A stretch of 64,000 nt of DNA. Source: Microvelia longipes. Taxonomy: Eukaryota > Arthropoda > Insecta > Hemiptera > Veliidae. The translations under genes and the position numbers were made by a program. The notes under the pieces are model-generated. The model was not told the DNA's origin. It saw only the letters and a program-made list of their open reading frames with translations, and made no database searches. Numbering within the stretch: position 1 is the first letter of the stretch; each line of letters opens with the position of its first letter. The DNA lies in the NCBI GenBank assembly GCA_018340805.1, contig JACMZG010001914.1, forward strand, positions 24,918,981 to 24,982,980, in the 5' to 3' direction. Shown here in pieces: positions 25,975 to 36,518 of the stretch.

Positions 25975-26825
25975 ATATATGTTTTATTTTTAAATAGGAA
26001 TAATGTATGCACTAAGAAGACTGAATGTATCTGTATCATTTAAGGTTTAATTAGACCTAAACTAAGGAATACGGAATTAGAATTACTAAAATTACAACGT
26101 GAGGATCAAGGTTCCTTGGTAAGGTTAAGGTCTCCAGTCCTCACCTTGTACTGTCATTAATTAGAGTAACAATAGTAAAGAAATTAGTTTTTTTCAATCC
26201 ATTGATTAGAAACTTTTTGATACGAGACACAATCAGTCGGACTGTGAATTTTAATCCGATCTATTGTGTTTTTAATTAAAGGAAACGTAAGAGAGGATGA
26301 GATATTTCATTAATTGGATTTTTTCTTGTTATCTTCCTCTATATTGTTATTTTCCTCTTAATTTTATTATTTGACCAGAACGAATTTAGATTATTTGTTT
26401 GTGGGGTTCAAATATGGTCTGATGTTATCAGGGGATTTTCATGTAAGATTGTGAGTTATAGATGAGTATAGAGTTGTTAATATTGAGAGTGTAAGTACAA
26501 AGGATCTTGAATGAAGAGGATGACGAAACAATCCCTCACAGAAAAGTGAGGGTACTTTTCTGTCCCCTTAGACGTTGTAAGAGATAGAGAAATTGTAGCG
26601 AAAAATGTTTGTATGGTTGTAGCGAAAAAAGGAGCGAAACGCAGGTTATGTAACAAGGATATGTCGCAGGAGCATACGGACATTTTGTTTGAGGCATACG
26701 TCAATTTTGTTTGCCGTTTGTCAGAGTTATGTACCTAACCTCTTTTTACAAATGTAGAAAGAGTTTAGGCTTTTTATGTTCATCAAATACTATGATATTT
26801 ACACCGAAGTCTTGAGTTAAACGTG
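25975..26825. other. Non-coding spacer (gene-side flank)
   Basis: If the receptor gene continues, this is intronic on the minus strand. No exon with receptor-like hydrophobic sequence was recognised. A 75-codon minus-strand frame at 26477-26704 has no transmembrane or family signature. Confidence 0.4.
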
Positions 26826-26827
26826 AT

Positions 26828-27093
26828 GTGTATGATCTGGTGATAGTAAGACTATGTGTACAGTCTGGTGATAATAAGACGATATGTGTAAAGTCTTGTG
26901 ATAATAAAACAATATGTGTTCGGTCTGGTGATAATAAGACGATATGTGGACAGTCTGGTGATAATAAGACGATATGTGTACAGTATGGTGATAATAAGAC
27001 GATATGTGTTCGGTCTAGTGATAATAAGACGATATATGTATAGTCTGGTGATTATAAAACAATATGTGTACTGTTCTGATGATAATAAGACGA
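26828..27093. repeat. Minisatellite, 30-bp unit
   Basis: About nine units of GTCTGGTGATAATAAGACGA plus TATGTGTACA. The period is a multiple of three, so several frames stay open on both strands (for example SGDNKTICVQ repeated). Lying 85 bp beyond the splice donor of the receptor exon, it would be intronic. It is judged non-coding. Confidence 0.92.
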
Positions 27094-27171
27094 CTGATAA
27101 CATACTTCGTTAGTTATGGAAACTTACTAGTAGATAAAATATTTACTGGAGAATTAAATTAAATTGTTATT

Positions 27172-27178
27172 TCTTACC
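27172..27178 (-). promoter_or_regulatory. Splice donor of the receptor-like exon
   Basis: On the minus strand the coding frame reads CCTATTCTG then GTAAGAAATA, a strong GTAAG donor in phase 0. Read-through would give seven more codons and a stop (VRNNNLI), supporting splicing here. Confidence 0.8.
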
Positions 27179-28008
27179 AGAATAGGTATGTGGTTTGATG
27201 CGAGGCTGACAAGAAGTAGAGAGATAACTGCAAATCTAGATATATCATGAACTGGTCTAGGACGTGCTAGGAATGCTTTGCTGTTAGTTGATGATGTAGT
27301 TGACATATAAGAAGGATCGTAATCCGGTTTGGTCGGTGCACCGAGTAGCTGTGAAACCAGGTATTGTCTAGCTCTGGACGAGGCATCGGAAAGAGTTCTG
27401 TGGGAGGATATGGATGCGGATGATAGGTCAGAGGTAGATGAAATAGATGGCAATGACCGAGGTAGACAAAAAGATGATAAGAGGCCAGCTAAGGATATTA
27501 GGGTTAGGGCCGTCTGAAGGGTTAGGGAAAATAAGGAATATCTAGGATCTGAGTCAGTACTGTAATCTAAACAGTCGTTAGGGGAACGACGAGCTAAGAC
27601 TGCTGCCACTCCGACACAAGAACTTAAGAGAGAAGCCGACACTAAATGATAAGATAAATGTGATCGCGTCACTAATCTAGAATATTTAGGTGCACACCGA
27701 GCAGCTAAGCACAAACCTAACGTAGCGGCGATTGCTCCTTGTAAAACCGAAATTGAATTCGCCGACCATACTATAAACGAGCAGTAGTGCGCTAGTCCGT
27801 GTTCCGGTCGGAATAACCTTACAGCCGACCTTCCTACCAAGGCGGCTTGCCTTAGAGCGGATAGGACGAGGAGGCCTACGATAAGTGGGTCCAAACGACG
27901 TCTCTTGCCGCCCCCCGACGTATAGACGACAAGGGTCCAGCCGAGAAGCACCGTGATGAGAGCTCCCCCCACCATCGTAACCACCAGCGTCCTCCCTTCT
28001 CCCCACAT
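27178..28008 (-). CDS. Seven-TM receptor-like protein, first coding exon (partial)
   Basis: Likely integral membrane receptor with G-protein-coupled-receptor-like topology. Only the first coding exon is here: 277 codons, ATG at 28008-28006 with AAAATG context, ending in frame at the donor CTG|GTAAGA. A TTG six bases upstream is not a plausible animal start, and an in-frame TGA lies inside the upstream 25-nt exonic leader. Hydrophobic segments fall at about residues 7-29, 41-62, 72-103, 118-138, 158-182 and 257-277, so the exon stops in TM6 and TM7 must come later. Cys76 (start of TM3) and Cys146 (second extracellular loop) fit the class A disulfide. The usual DRY motif after TM3 is absent (LAARCAPKYS). 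The third intracellular loop (about 183-256) is Ser/Thr-rich. The N-terminus is very short with no signal peptide. The G+C content is clearly above the flanks. Ligand and orthologue were not recognised, and another multi-pass family is possible. Confidence 0.8.
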
Positions 28009-28033
28009 TTTCAAATTTGTTGCTCCTCACATC

Positions 28034-28050
28034 CTGAAACAAAAAAATAT
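28034..28050 (-). promoter_or_regulatory. Splice acceptor before the receptor-like exon
   Basis: The minus strand reads TATATATTTTTTTGTTTCAG then GATGTGAGG: a polypyrimidine tract with CAG acceptor 25 nt before the start codon. It implies an upstream non-coding exon at higher coordinates, not identified. Confidence 0.7.
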
Positions 28051-28242
28051 ATAATTGTGTTAAAATTTCGCTTTAATTTTAAGATCCCTTTAAGTTTGCT
28101 AGAAATGAAGCGAACTTGCTTGGTCATTCACTATTTCCTCATTTCTTCTTTATCAATATTTTACCTATACGATCTAGCTATGATAAAATATGATTTCATT
28201 TAGCAATATCTTAAAGCTCTATTTATTTCTTATGTTTTAAAT

Positions 28243-29286
28243 TTATCCTGATTTATTATATCCTTCACACACGGCTATATAGGAAAAGTATTGTGTTAGC
28301 AAAGAATCCGAAACCAGGATTTTACCTGAAATATCCGTTTCAGGTGTTTTAAGAAGAGTAGTTGGAGGTTTTTCAACTAGAGTAGTTTGAGGTGGTTCAA
28401 CTAGAGTAGTTTGAGGTGTTTCAACTAGATTAGTTTGAGGTGTTTCAACTAGAGTAGTTTGAGGTGTTTCAACTAGAGTAGTTGAAGTGTTTCAACTAGA
28501 GTAGTTTCAAGTTTGAGGTGTTTCAACTGTAATTTGAGGTGTTTCAACTAGAGTAGTTTGAGATGTTTCACTAGTGTTGAAGTGTGTCTCTCTGTATGTG
28601 TGTGTGTGGTCTGTTATCATTACCGCGCTCAGCATATTTATGGTAGGGAGTTAAATATTGGTGCAAAGTCTTGTTGTTTTATTCGGAATATAACTTTTAT
28701 TACTTAAAAGTTATTTTAATTACTGTCGATAATTAATGGGCAGTAATGAATTAACAAAATTTTGAAAGTCCACAAAGGCGGAAAAATGTTGCAATCGATT
28801 TTAGATTTAACGCGCATGTATTTATGTATATACTTGACCAATATACGTACTGAGTTTCACCTCATTATCTGCATTAGTTCAATTTTTATAAAATTACTTG
28901 TATATACTTTTAAAAATTTTAAAGAAATTTAATAATAATCTAATTGAGTTGAAATTCAGTTCAAATGCTGTGTCCCTTTACCTTACTCGCTTTAATAAGT
29001 ACACGAAGTTTCGTTTCTATACGGCAAGTATATGTACGGTTTTTGTTGGATCATAAGAAATAAGGAGCATCGAGTAAGGTCAGTGCCTGGATGGTTGACC
29101 GTTGGAAATAAAACGAATGTGTCTACTACCTCAGGACGATCTAATCGAGTCTGAAGACGAGTTGCAGTGTAAATTTGGTAATGTTTATATTCCGAGGACG
29201 AGCGCAGCTACTCCGAAGTAATGAGGATGAACGTAGCAATTTCGAAGTGGTGAGAAAAAGTTCTGAGGCTCCCTGTACCCGGTTTA
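28243..29286 (+). mobile_element. 5S-like element expanded by a minisatellite
   Basis: Head CTATATAGGAAAAGTATTG and TATCCGTTTCAGGTGTTTTA. Then the CAGGTGTTT part is amplified into a 24-bp minisatellite (28350-28580). The element resumes at TCTCTGTATGTGTGTGTGTG and runs to TCCCTGTACCCGG. The 5S-like block is good: AGGAGCATCGAGTAAGGTCA then GTGCCTGGATGGTTGACCG (about 29063-29101). The GGACGAGCGCAGCTACTCC hairpin is degraded. The copy lies upstream of the receptor-like exon. Confidence 0.83.
28350..28580. repeat. Minisatellite, 24-bp unit inside the 5S-like element
   Basis: About nine units of GTTTGAGGTGTTTCAACTAG plus AGTA. The unit resembles the host TTTCAGGTGTTTTAAGAAGA, so it probably arose by local amplification of the element itself. 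Confidence 0.9.
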
Positions 29287-29289
29287 TTA

Positions 29290-29830
29290 AAGTTTTATAT
29301 AATTTATTATATATTTATAATAAATTTATATAATTTCTTGCTTGATTGAATATATATTCTTTAAAACACCTGAAGTATTGTTTCATTTTGTTTTATGAGA
29401 ATCACAGGGGGAAGCGTAAAGATAAAAAAGTGTCGCCACCGTTTTCAATGAAAATAGATGGTCATGTGATAACTTGTTATGTGATAGAGTTTAAAAGTAT
29501 TGGAGAAGCGTATAAAGTTTGTGTTTTTAACTATTAAAATCTAACACGCTTAATATCAACAGATTCTTTAGATTCGTAACTCTATAATCTTAAACAAGGT
29601 ACTACATTAATAAAGAACTAAAACTTTATTCAAAATGTTTATAAACTGATGATATGAAGGATATAGTAGTGCTACGAGTGCCCAAGGTACTAGCGATGGG
29701 GGTTGGCGATACTTTTTTATATTGTGAAGGCCTGATATGTTCCTTTTTTTTATATAACTTCCTTGATGAAAACCAAAAAAAAACACTTAAAACCTAATTT
29801 ACGAACATGGGTTTTCTTGATTCATTAACA
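29290..29830. other. Non-coding spacer, nothing recognised
   Basis: A+T-rich. The 63-codon frame at 29346-29537 has no recognised homology or codon bias. Confidence 0.45.
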
Positions 29831-29831
29831 A

Positions 29832-30146
29832 TTCTGGCGCGGTGGTCCGCATGTCGGGCGAATTTCCTTTGGATGCGTGTTTCCGTGCTTAACAACCGGT
29901 CATGCTTTAGAATAAGCAGTTACTCAATTGTCACTGCTCGTAACTCATTTTGTCTGTTTTTTTAAAGAAATGCGCGCATTTTATCAAGTTGGTTGTAGAG
30001 AAGATATGCCTCTAAAATTAAAAAGTACGCACTATTATTTGCACTAGTTTAAAGCTTAAGTACTTATCTTAATCTTAGTCAAATATCTTTAAAGGTGTTA
30101 GCGCATTTTCTTTGAAAAATACAGACAAAATGAGTTTACGAGCAGC
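29832..30146 (+). mobile_element. Palindromic element P, copy at 29.8 kb
   Basis: Left terminus ATTCTGGCGCGGTGGTCCG then CATGTCGGGCGAATTTCC is intact. Internal landmarks GGTCATGCTTTAGAA, ACTGCTCGTAACTCATTTTG, GTTGGTTGTA and GCACTAGTTTAAAGC follow. The centre is inverted relative to 52076-52782, and the right terminus is missing after ACAAAATGAGTTTACGAGCA. The spacer to about 31010 holds nothing recognisable. Confidence 0.8.
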
Positions 30147-31012
30147 TAAATATTTTGTTGTACACCAAAACTTTGTTTTACAATTCCTGGTTAGTTTTCA
30201 GTTGATAAACTGCTATCACAGGGTTCACCTTCACGGTAGTTTTTAAATATTACTAAATAATTAATGAACTTTACAAAACATTAGAGAGGTCGAGGAAATC
30301 GATTAAAGATGGACTTTCAAAGTTGTATTTCTCTAGACTAGAATATTCCCGTGACGATAAATAGAAAGTTCACATGGACTAAGGAAAGAAAGTCATTAGG
30401 AAAATTCTTATTTTTGTTACCGCGTGAGATCCTAATTAATCATTTTTTCCTAAGCAATTAAACTTTTTTTACGCATTATTATCATATTATTTTGGATAAT
30501 TATGGTTAACTTTTGTTTAATTGAAATTCATAATTGTGAATTTTTAGAATAATTTAATGTTGCTTCCGCAAAATGCCGTCATTGTGCGTCGAACTTTATT
30601 CCTGTATCCTATAAACATTTAGTGATGGAAAAGGAATGTTAACAGTGATAGACGTAGTTTTGTTTCACTGACTATGCTAATAGGAGGACAATGAATGTTT
30701 TGTATGATTGACTGACCCAAGTAATAGACTGTAAATCATTTCATTGGTTCTTAATCTTCATTTTCACTTTTCCTTGTCTATATGCGTGGATGTTGAAGAA
30801 GATTTAGCGCTTAAAACTCGAGGTTTCATCTAAATTGTTCGTTTTAGGTGATCTTAAGTATTTATTACGACGCTAAGTGTATTTGTTAAAATCCATCGTT
30901 GCTCCTATATAGTGTGCTTATGCTCGTTGAAACTTTGTACTAAAATAAAAGATCTAGTTGTGTCGTCCGGAGGTCTTTTGGGATTGAAAAAATAGGAATA
31001 ATACATAAATAA

Positions 31013-31610
31013 GAAAAATCGGGTACGGGGTACCTTGGAACTTTCCTTGGGCACATCGGCTTCGCTACGCTCATCCCAATATTTCAGACATACTTCACTC
31101 GTCCTCAGAATATAAAAATCACTAAATGTGCTGCAGCACCTCTTTGGAATCGCTTCGTTCGTTCTCAGACATTTAATACATTCACTTTAATGAAAAAACC
31201 ATCAACTCCCTCTTTTCTACAATATTCGCTTTATTAAGGCTGAACCGGCTTTCAGCTTACGCAATCATCAGTGACGACGAGATGCCGTCAACTGTCCAGG
31301 ACCTCTGGTTTTTTCTGTTAAGAGTTTGGAGACATCTCCAAACTCTTAACAGAGGTCCTAGACAGCTGTCGGCTCAACATCTCTCCGGCACTGATGATTG
31401 CGTAAGCTGAAAGCCGGTTCAGCCTTAATAAGCGAATATTGTGGAAAAGGGGAGTTGATAGTTTTTTCATTAAAGTGAATGTATTAAATGTCTGAGAACG
31501 AAAGAAGCGATTTCAAAAGAGGTGCTGCAGCACATTTGTGATTTTTATATTCGAAGGACGCGAGTGAAGTATGTCTGGCGTAGTTATATATATATTATTA
31601 TATTATATTA

Positions 31611-31641
<31 letters not shown>

Positions 31642-31790
31642 TACATTTACTTTATTCGCAGTGGTCATCTATCCTGACTCTAACCTCACTTGATGCTACG
31701 AATTTCAATACCTAGCCGTATTGAAATATTTTTGAACTAAATTTCAACTGAATAAAAGTTATTATTTTTTATTCCTTCATTATTTTTATT
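31013..31790 (-). mobile_element. 5S-like element interrupted by an inverted duplication
   Basis: The tail (GGGTACGGGGTACCTTGGAA, with CGGCTTCGCTACGCTCATCC) lies at 31013-31083. A decayed 5S-like block (plus-strand CAGTGGTCATCTATCCTGAC at about 31660-31679) and TTGAACTAAATTTCAACTG follow at 31640-31750. Between them lies a ~500-bp palindrome whose arms include the element's hairpin region. Confidence 0.65.
31084..31580. repeat. Large imperfect palindrome (foldback)
   Basis: Two arms of about 245 bp in opposite orientation meet at GTTAAGAGTTTGGAG...CTCCAAACTCTTAAC (31319-31352). Paired landmarks include GTGCTGCAGCACCTCTTT / AAAGAGGTGCTGCAGCAC, and GGCTGAACCGGCTTTCAGCT / its complement near 31400-31420. 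Arms differ by scattered substitutions and short indels, so the duplication is not perfectly fresh. Confidence 0.9.
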
Positions 31791-32699
31791 TTTTAGTACT
31801 TAATTAGTTTAAATACTTTTTTTATTGAAATGAACAATTTAAGATCAAGAAGAGAAGAGTGCAACTAAAGTACTACAACTAGAGTACGCATCAAGGCAGG
31901 TGACGGAACATTACTGACACGTAAGATTTTTATCTTCCTCGGCACGCCTTGGCATTCAAATCGTAATTTTCATTTAACCTGCCTCCTTCGCCTTTTGCTC
32001 TGGGTCTAAATTTATTACTAGTTAGTTAAAAATTCCAGAATTGTGCCTTGTTACATAAATAACTATTACCCTTTTATTAATTAATATTGTAAGTAATTAA
32101 CTTCCAAAAATCCCTCTAAAAGTCTAGACGTGTACATTCAATTTAATCCTATTTTAATCTGTATGATCTCACATTACGTGATCGGTATTATATCCAGGAT
32201 ATAGAACAATAAAGACGTTACTAAACATAAATAACATAATGATAAATAAAAGAAACCTAATCCTTATTACAATTTTGTAACAAGCTAATGGTTTACGAAA
32301 GATAATATACAATAGTGTTCTGTTTAATCTGTAAAATTTAGTAATTAAATAAAGAATTAAGTTTGTTGATGCCTTCAATGACTTTGTAAGTAATATGGGG
32401 GGAGTGGTGTAACTACCAGGCAAGTAGGCCACGTTTGCTGGGCCCTTTTTGCCAGCTCCTAAAGATAGTGTTCTACTCCTTTTAATTTCAAGTGTAAGGT
32501 ATTTCATCTAATCTAGATAGAAGAGCCATGAATTTCTATGGTTCCTCTCTTGCTTTTTCAAGCAAATCATGCATATTTTCACTGACTTATAGTCTAGTAA
32601 ACACTGGGAACACCGTGCTCTCACTGTTAAATCAAACCTCCATACACTTTAAACTACAAGGCAGAAACAGTTTTAATGAATCTACAATGAGGGTCCTAA

Positions 32700-32935
32700 A
32701 TTTTGCCTAACCCGTTTCATTTCAGGTAAGGGATCTTTAACGTACCTGACAACGCACAGGCTCAGACCACCGGCTTTACGTCCTTCTGAAGGACGTGGAC
32801 GCAGATTTTTATCCTCATAAAAACCTAGAGGCCCGTGCAGGGATTGAACCCATGACTAAGTCATTTCATTCTGTGTATTGGCCGCGTACCTTAACCCTTT
32901 ACCACGGGTGACTCTTTCAATGACTTAATACATGC
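32700..32935 (-). mobile_element. tRNA-derived SINE with conserved-type core
   Basis: Minus-strand head with an A-box-like stretch (GTGGTAAAGGGTTAAGG, about 32890-32906) and a B box (GGGTTCAATCCC, about 32840-32851). The spacing matches a tRNA-type RNA polymerase III promoter. Downstream (32783-32727) is GGACGTAAAGCCGGTGGTCT then CAGGTACGTTAAAGATCCC. This closely resembles the central domain shared by several animal SINE superfamilies, as I recall them (Nin/Deu-type cores). The 3' limit is not clear. Positions 31790-32700 hold A+T-rich spacer. Confidence 0.75.
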
Positions 32936-33660
32936 TACATAAATCTTAAAATTTAATCAATGAACACAAGGGATCCATTTATTAAAATTATATCATAACA
33001 TAATGATATTATGTTTTAATAATAATTTAATCTTTTATAATAATCTATTTTATAATTTCTGTTTTAGTTTGGAGTAAACTAAACTGACTACTCTTAAATA
33101 GGTAAGTTGCATTGTAAGTTGCTAATAGAATAAAGATATTAAATTTCAAAACTTCTGAAGTTCAAGAGAGGCAACCAATTATTAGCCAAGGGGCTAGAGC
33201 TGAAAAACGTGGCTTATTTAAGTTTCTTGAAATAAGTTTTGTTTACATTTTTTTTAAAATTTTTTATTATTATCTTTCATTTAATCTTTATTTTTTTTTC
33301 TTTTTTAAGGAATTCTCTAATTTTGTAAACAATAGTTTGTGTTATATTTTTGATAATTTACTCGTTTAATGTCTTATATTTTTTGTCTAAATTATTACTA
33401 CTTTTTGTTTCGTACATTTTATAATTTTTACTTTGTTTTCTTTTAACCATTTTTTGTGAGTAATTGCCTGTAATAATAAATAAATAAGTCGTTCTCTGTT
33501 AGTCTTGTGAGAAAATTAAAGATAACGTTTATTACAGTGGATTAAATTTTAAATAATCGATTGTTTGTTTATCAAAAACTACAAATAAAGTTATAGGATT
33601 TACAAATTGTATTTTTAAAGAAATTCACAGACATTGTAATAACTAATATTTTTTTTGGAA
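32936..33660. other. Non-coding spacer, nothing recognised
   Basis: A+T-rich. A weak match to repeat H (TTTCTTGAAATAAGT) appears near 33221-33236. Confidence 0.45.
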
Positions 33661-33664
33661 ATTT

Positions 33665-33945
33665 TATCAGCTTTACAGAATGTCCTCAACCTAAATATTG
33701 AGCGTGCGCATTCATACGAAGGTCTCTGACGATGATATTCCTTCCTTATTTAGGTCATATTTTCTTTTTCCTTCCTTATTTAGGTCATAGTTTGTTTTTC
33801 CTTCATTATTTAGGTCATATTTTGTTTCCTTCCTTATTTAGGTCATATTTTGACAAAATCTGGTTTAAAGCAGTATAAAATGAGTCAGTCTATTAAGTGT
33901 ATTCTGGCTCAGCTCCTGCACTCTACATCAAAATGTATTTTTTTT
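33665..33945 (+). repeat. Repeat H, copy with internal tandem array
   Basis: Shares TTTTATCAGCTTTA, GAGC(G/A)TGCGCA and AGCAGTATAAAATGAGT-type blocks with 40230-40500 in the same order. Positions 33738-33852 hold four units of TTCCTTATTTAGGTCATATT plus TTGTTTTTCC, an expansion of the CCTTCATAATTA...GGTATATTTT part of the other copy. Confidence 0.65.
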
Positions 33946-34043
33946 TTCCACGCCTCCTAAAAAAGGTATTATAAGTCGGAAAACTATATACAACCAAATT
34001 TCACTTTTATATTATCTGTTTAAATTATTTTAAGCTCTCCAGG

Positions 34044-34112
34044 GCGTCATGGAGGGGAGAAGTGGGGGTGGAGGTGGATTTTTTGGAAGGAGATTTACTC
34101 AATGATCAGAGT
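34044..34112 (+). repeat. Dispersed repeat A, copy 3
   Basis: CGTCATGGAGGGGAGAAGTG then GGGGTGGAGGTGGATTTTTT matches the G-rich part of copies 1 and 4. Again it is followed within 20 bp by TA repeats. Confidence 0.55.
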
Positions 34113-34210
34113 ATTATATATTATATATATTATATTTATATATAATATATTATATATATTTATATATGTGTGGGTGTGGTGTATCTATGTATGTGTGTGT
34201 GTGTGTGTGT

Positions 34211-34840
34211 AAAACTTTCGAAACGCTTTCTTGGATTGAAATAAAACTTAATATCAATTTAATTAATGAAGGATTTAGTCCTTATAAAAATTTATTGAAA
34301 ATAAATTGTTGAAGAGCTTTCGCCCAGGGTCCTGACAATTTTTGTCATTTTTAAGATATGAAGAAGCTCAGGATCCCTGGGCGAAAGCTCTTCAACAATT
34401 TATTATTAATAAATAAGTCTTCAATTAATTTAATTGATATTTAATTTATTTCAATCCAAGAAAGCGTTCGAAAGTTTTACACACACACACCACACACACA
34501 TATATTAATATTTATATATATATATATATATGTGTGTGTGTGGTGTGTGTGTATCTATGTATGTGTGTGTGTGTGTTGTGTGTGTAAAACTTTCGAACGC
34601 TTTCTTGATTAAATAAAACTTAATATCATTAATTAATGAGACTGTAGTCCTTAAAAAAATTTATTAATAAATTGTTGAAGAGCTTTCGCCCAGGATCCTT
34701 GAGCTTCTTCAGTTCTTAAAAATGACAAAAATTGTCAGGATCCCTGGGCGAAAGCTCTCAACAATTTATTTTCAATAATTTTTATAAGGACTAATGTCTT
34801 CATTAATTTAATTGATATTAAATTTGTAATAGTCCAAAAA
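34211..34840. mobile_element. Tandem pair of foldback units
   Basis: Two related palindromes (34211-34480 and 34586-34836) are separated by a TA/TG microsatellite. Each has arms starting AAAACTTTCGAA(A)CGCTTTCTT and containing GAGCTTTCGCCCAGG...CCTGGGCGAAAGCTC. The first is complete at both ends. The second loses its outer right end. No coding capacity. Confidence 0.85.
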
Positions 34841-34859
34841 GCTCTAAAGAAATATAACT

Positions 34860-35400
34860 TAGTACAAAAATATTAACCATCCTAATGTCCCAAAACCTCT
34901 TGTTTATGAAGTATGGGTGACCCTAAAAAACATTTTCAAAAATCACAAATTTTTAAAAACAATTAATTCAGGCTGAAATTGTTACCCATGTACTACTACT
35001 ATATGAAGTTACATTACATTATCATCATTAGTTCTGGCTTTATTAATTGACATATATAACATAATTTTGTTATTATTTTCTCATTTTATTTTGACTTTCA
35101 TTTTAAAAGGGTCTTTTACTTGTTGTTTTTATTTCTTTATTTATTGTTATATATTTGTCAGAGTGTATTTATTTATTTTTTTTCTTTTTTCCACTATTGT
35201 GGGTTTTTTGTGCAATTTTCTTTGAAATGTAGTGATGTAAAAAGGGCTTATGCCCGTTGATGTGCTAATAAATAAATAAATAAATAAAAATAATTTAAAC
35301 AAATCACGTTTTTTTGGCTAATACATTTGAAAATTTGCTTCTTTCGAGGCAGTATAGTACTTATACATATAATCAAGTAATGTAGTGAACTGATAAAGGA
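34860..35400. other. Non-coding spacer, nothing recognised
   Basis: A+T-rich, with a short (AATA)n run near 35269-35290. Confidence 0.5.
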
Positions 35401-35410
35401 CAACAATGAT

Positions 35411-35530
35411 GTGACCGCGAGGCGGCCACAGAGAGGCGCGAGGCGGCTACAGAGAGGCGCGAGGCGGCCACAGAGGGGCGCTAGGCGGCCATAGAGAGGC
35501 GCGAGGCGGCAAAGAGGCCGTAGACCTCTT
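35411..35530. repeat. G+C-rich 21-bp minisatellite
   Basis: About 4.5 units of CGCGAGGCGGCCACAGAGAG plus G, ending in the hairpin AAGAGGCCGTAGACCTCTT. It is a sharp G+C island in A+T-rich DNA. It leads into repeat G (to about 35760), which matches 2053-2240. Positions 35770-36515 hold nothing recognisable. Confidence 0.9.
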
Positions 35531-36518
35531 GTTCTCTATATTTGTGTGTTGTGGGTTTATATCAATAACTTTTATTCATTTTTTCCAAACAAGTTTTTTA
35601 TTGGAAAAGTATACAAAATTTTATTTTCACTTCACCGGAGCCGGATTATATGTATGAGTTGGGGGATGATTTGAGTTTTTTTTTTGTTATGGTTTTTTTG
35701 AGGAGTTTTTTGGTTTTAGGATGAATTTAAGTTTTTTTTTTAGTTTGGGTATTTTGTTTTATTTTTTGCAACATTGTCATTTAAAAGAATTGATTTACAA
35801 ATTTTCAATGTAACTTTATTGTTAATATTATCATCGTTTAAGTTAATTTATTCAATTTCCATTTTAGTCTTACTGAAAAAGGAAAAAGCCATTAACCTGT
35901 TTAACTTAAGATAAATAGTAAAGTGAACGTATAATATAGAATATAACAGACGATAGACCACAGATTTGACCGACGCGACGTTACTGCGACAAATGCTTGA
36001 CCACTTTTATTCATCACTTCCTACTTAGTTCTTTAATAAACTAGTTACACTTGTTTGTTTCACATAACTTGGTTTAGGTTTCAATCAACTAAACTTTTCC
36101 TTTTCTCTGATTACCTAATTTTTTATTTTATAATCACAAATTAAAGAAATTCCATTAATGTTTTTGAGTTTAATTTAGTTCTGTAAATGATAATAAATAA
36201 AAATTCAAATTTACCTGTTAGTAAAAGTTAAGTGTTTCATATTATACAGTAAAAGTTGAGTGTTTAATATTATACAATGTACTGCATTCTTTAAAACAAG
36301 TAAACTACGTAATTAAGTCAACTTTAAATTAAGATACTTATTTAGTGTACACACAAGGAATGAATTTAATTAAAATTAATTAGTAAGACATAATTGTGTT
36401 TTTGATACTTTTTGAGAAATCTAGTTTTCCAGCCGTGTTCTTTATTGTAATTTTTAGATTAAAGATGCTGATTCTTAAAAAAGGTTTCTCGGTCTTTAAA
36501 ATTCTTTATGATTCTTTT

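Noticed and set aside
26828..27113. Overlapping frames with SGDNKTICVQ-type repeats
   Set aside because: Product of a 30-bp satellite; several frames are open at once on both strands.
28009..28014. Upstream TTG as start of the receptor-like protein
   Set aside because: TTG is not a normal animal start codon; the ATG at 28008 has good context and an in-frame stop lies upstream.
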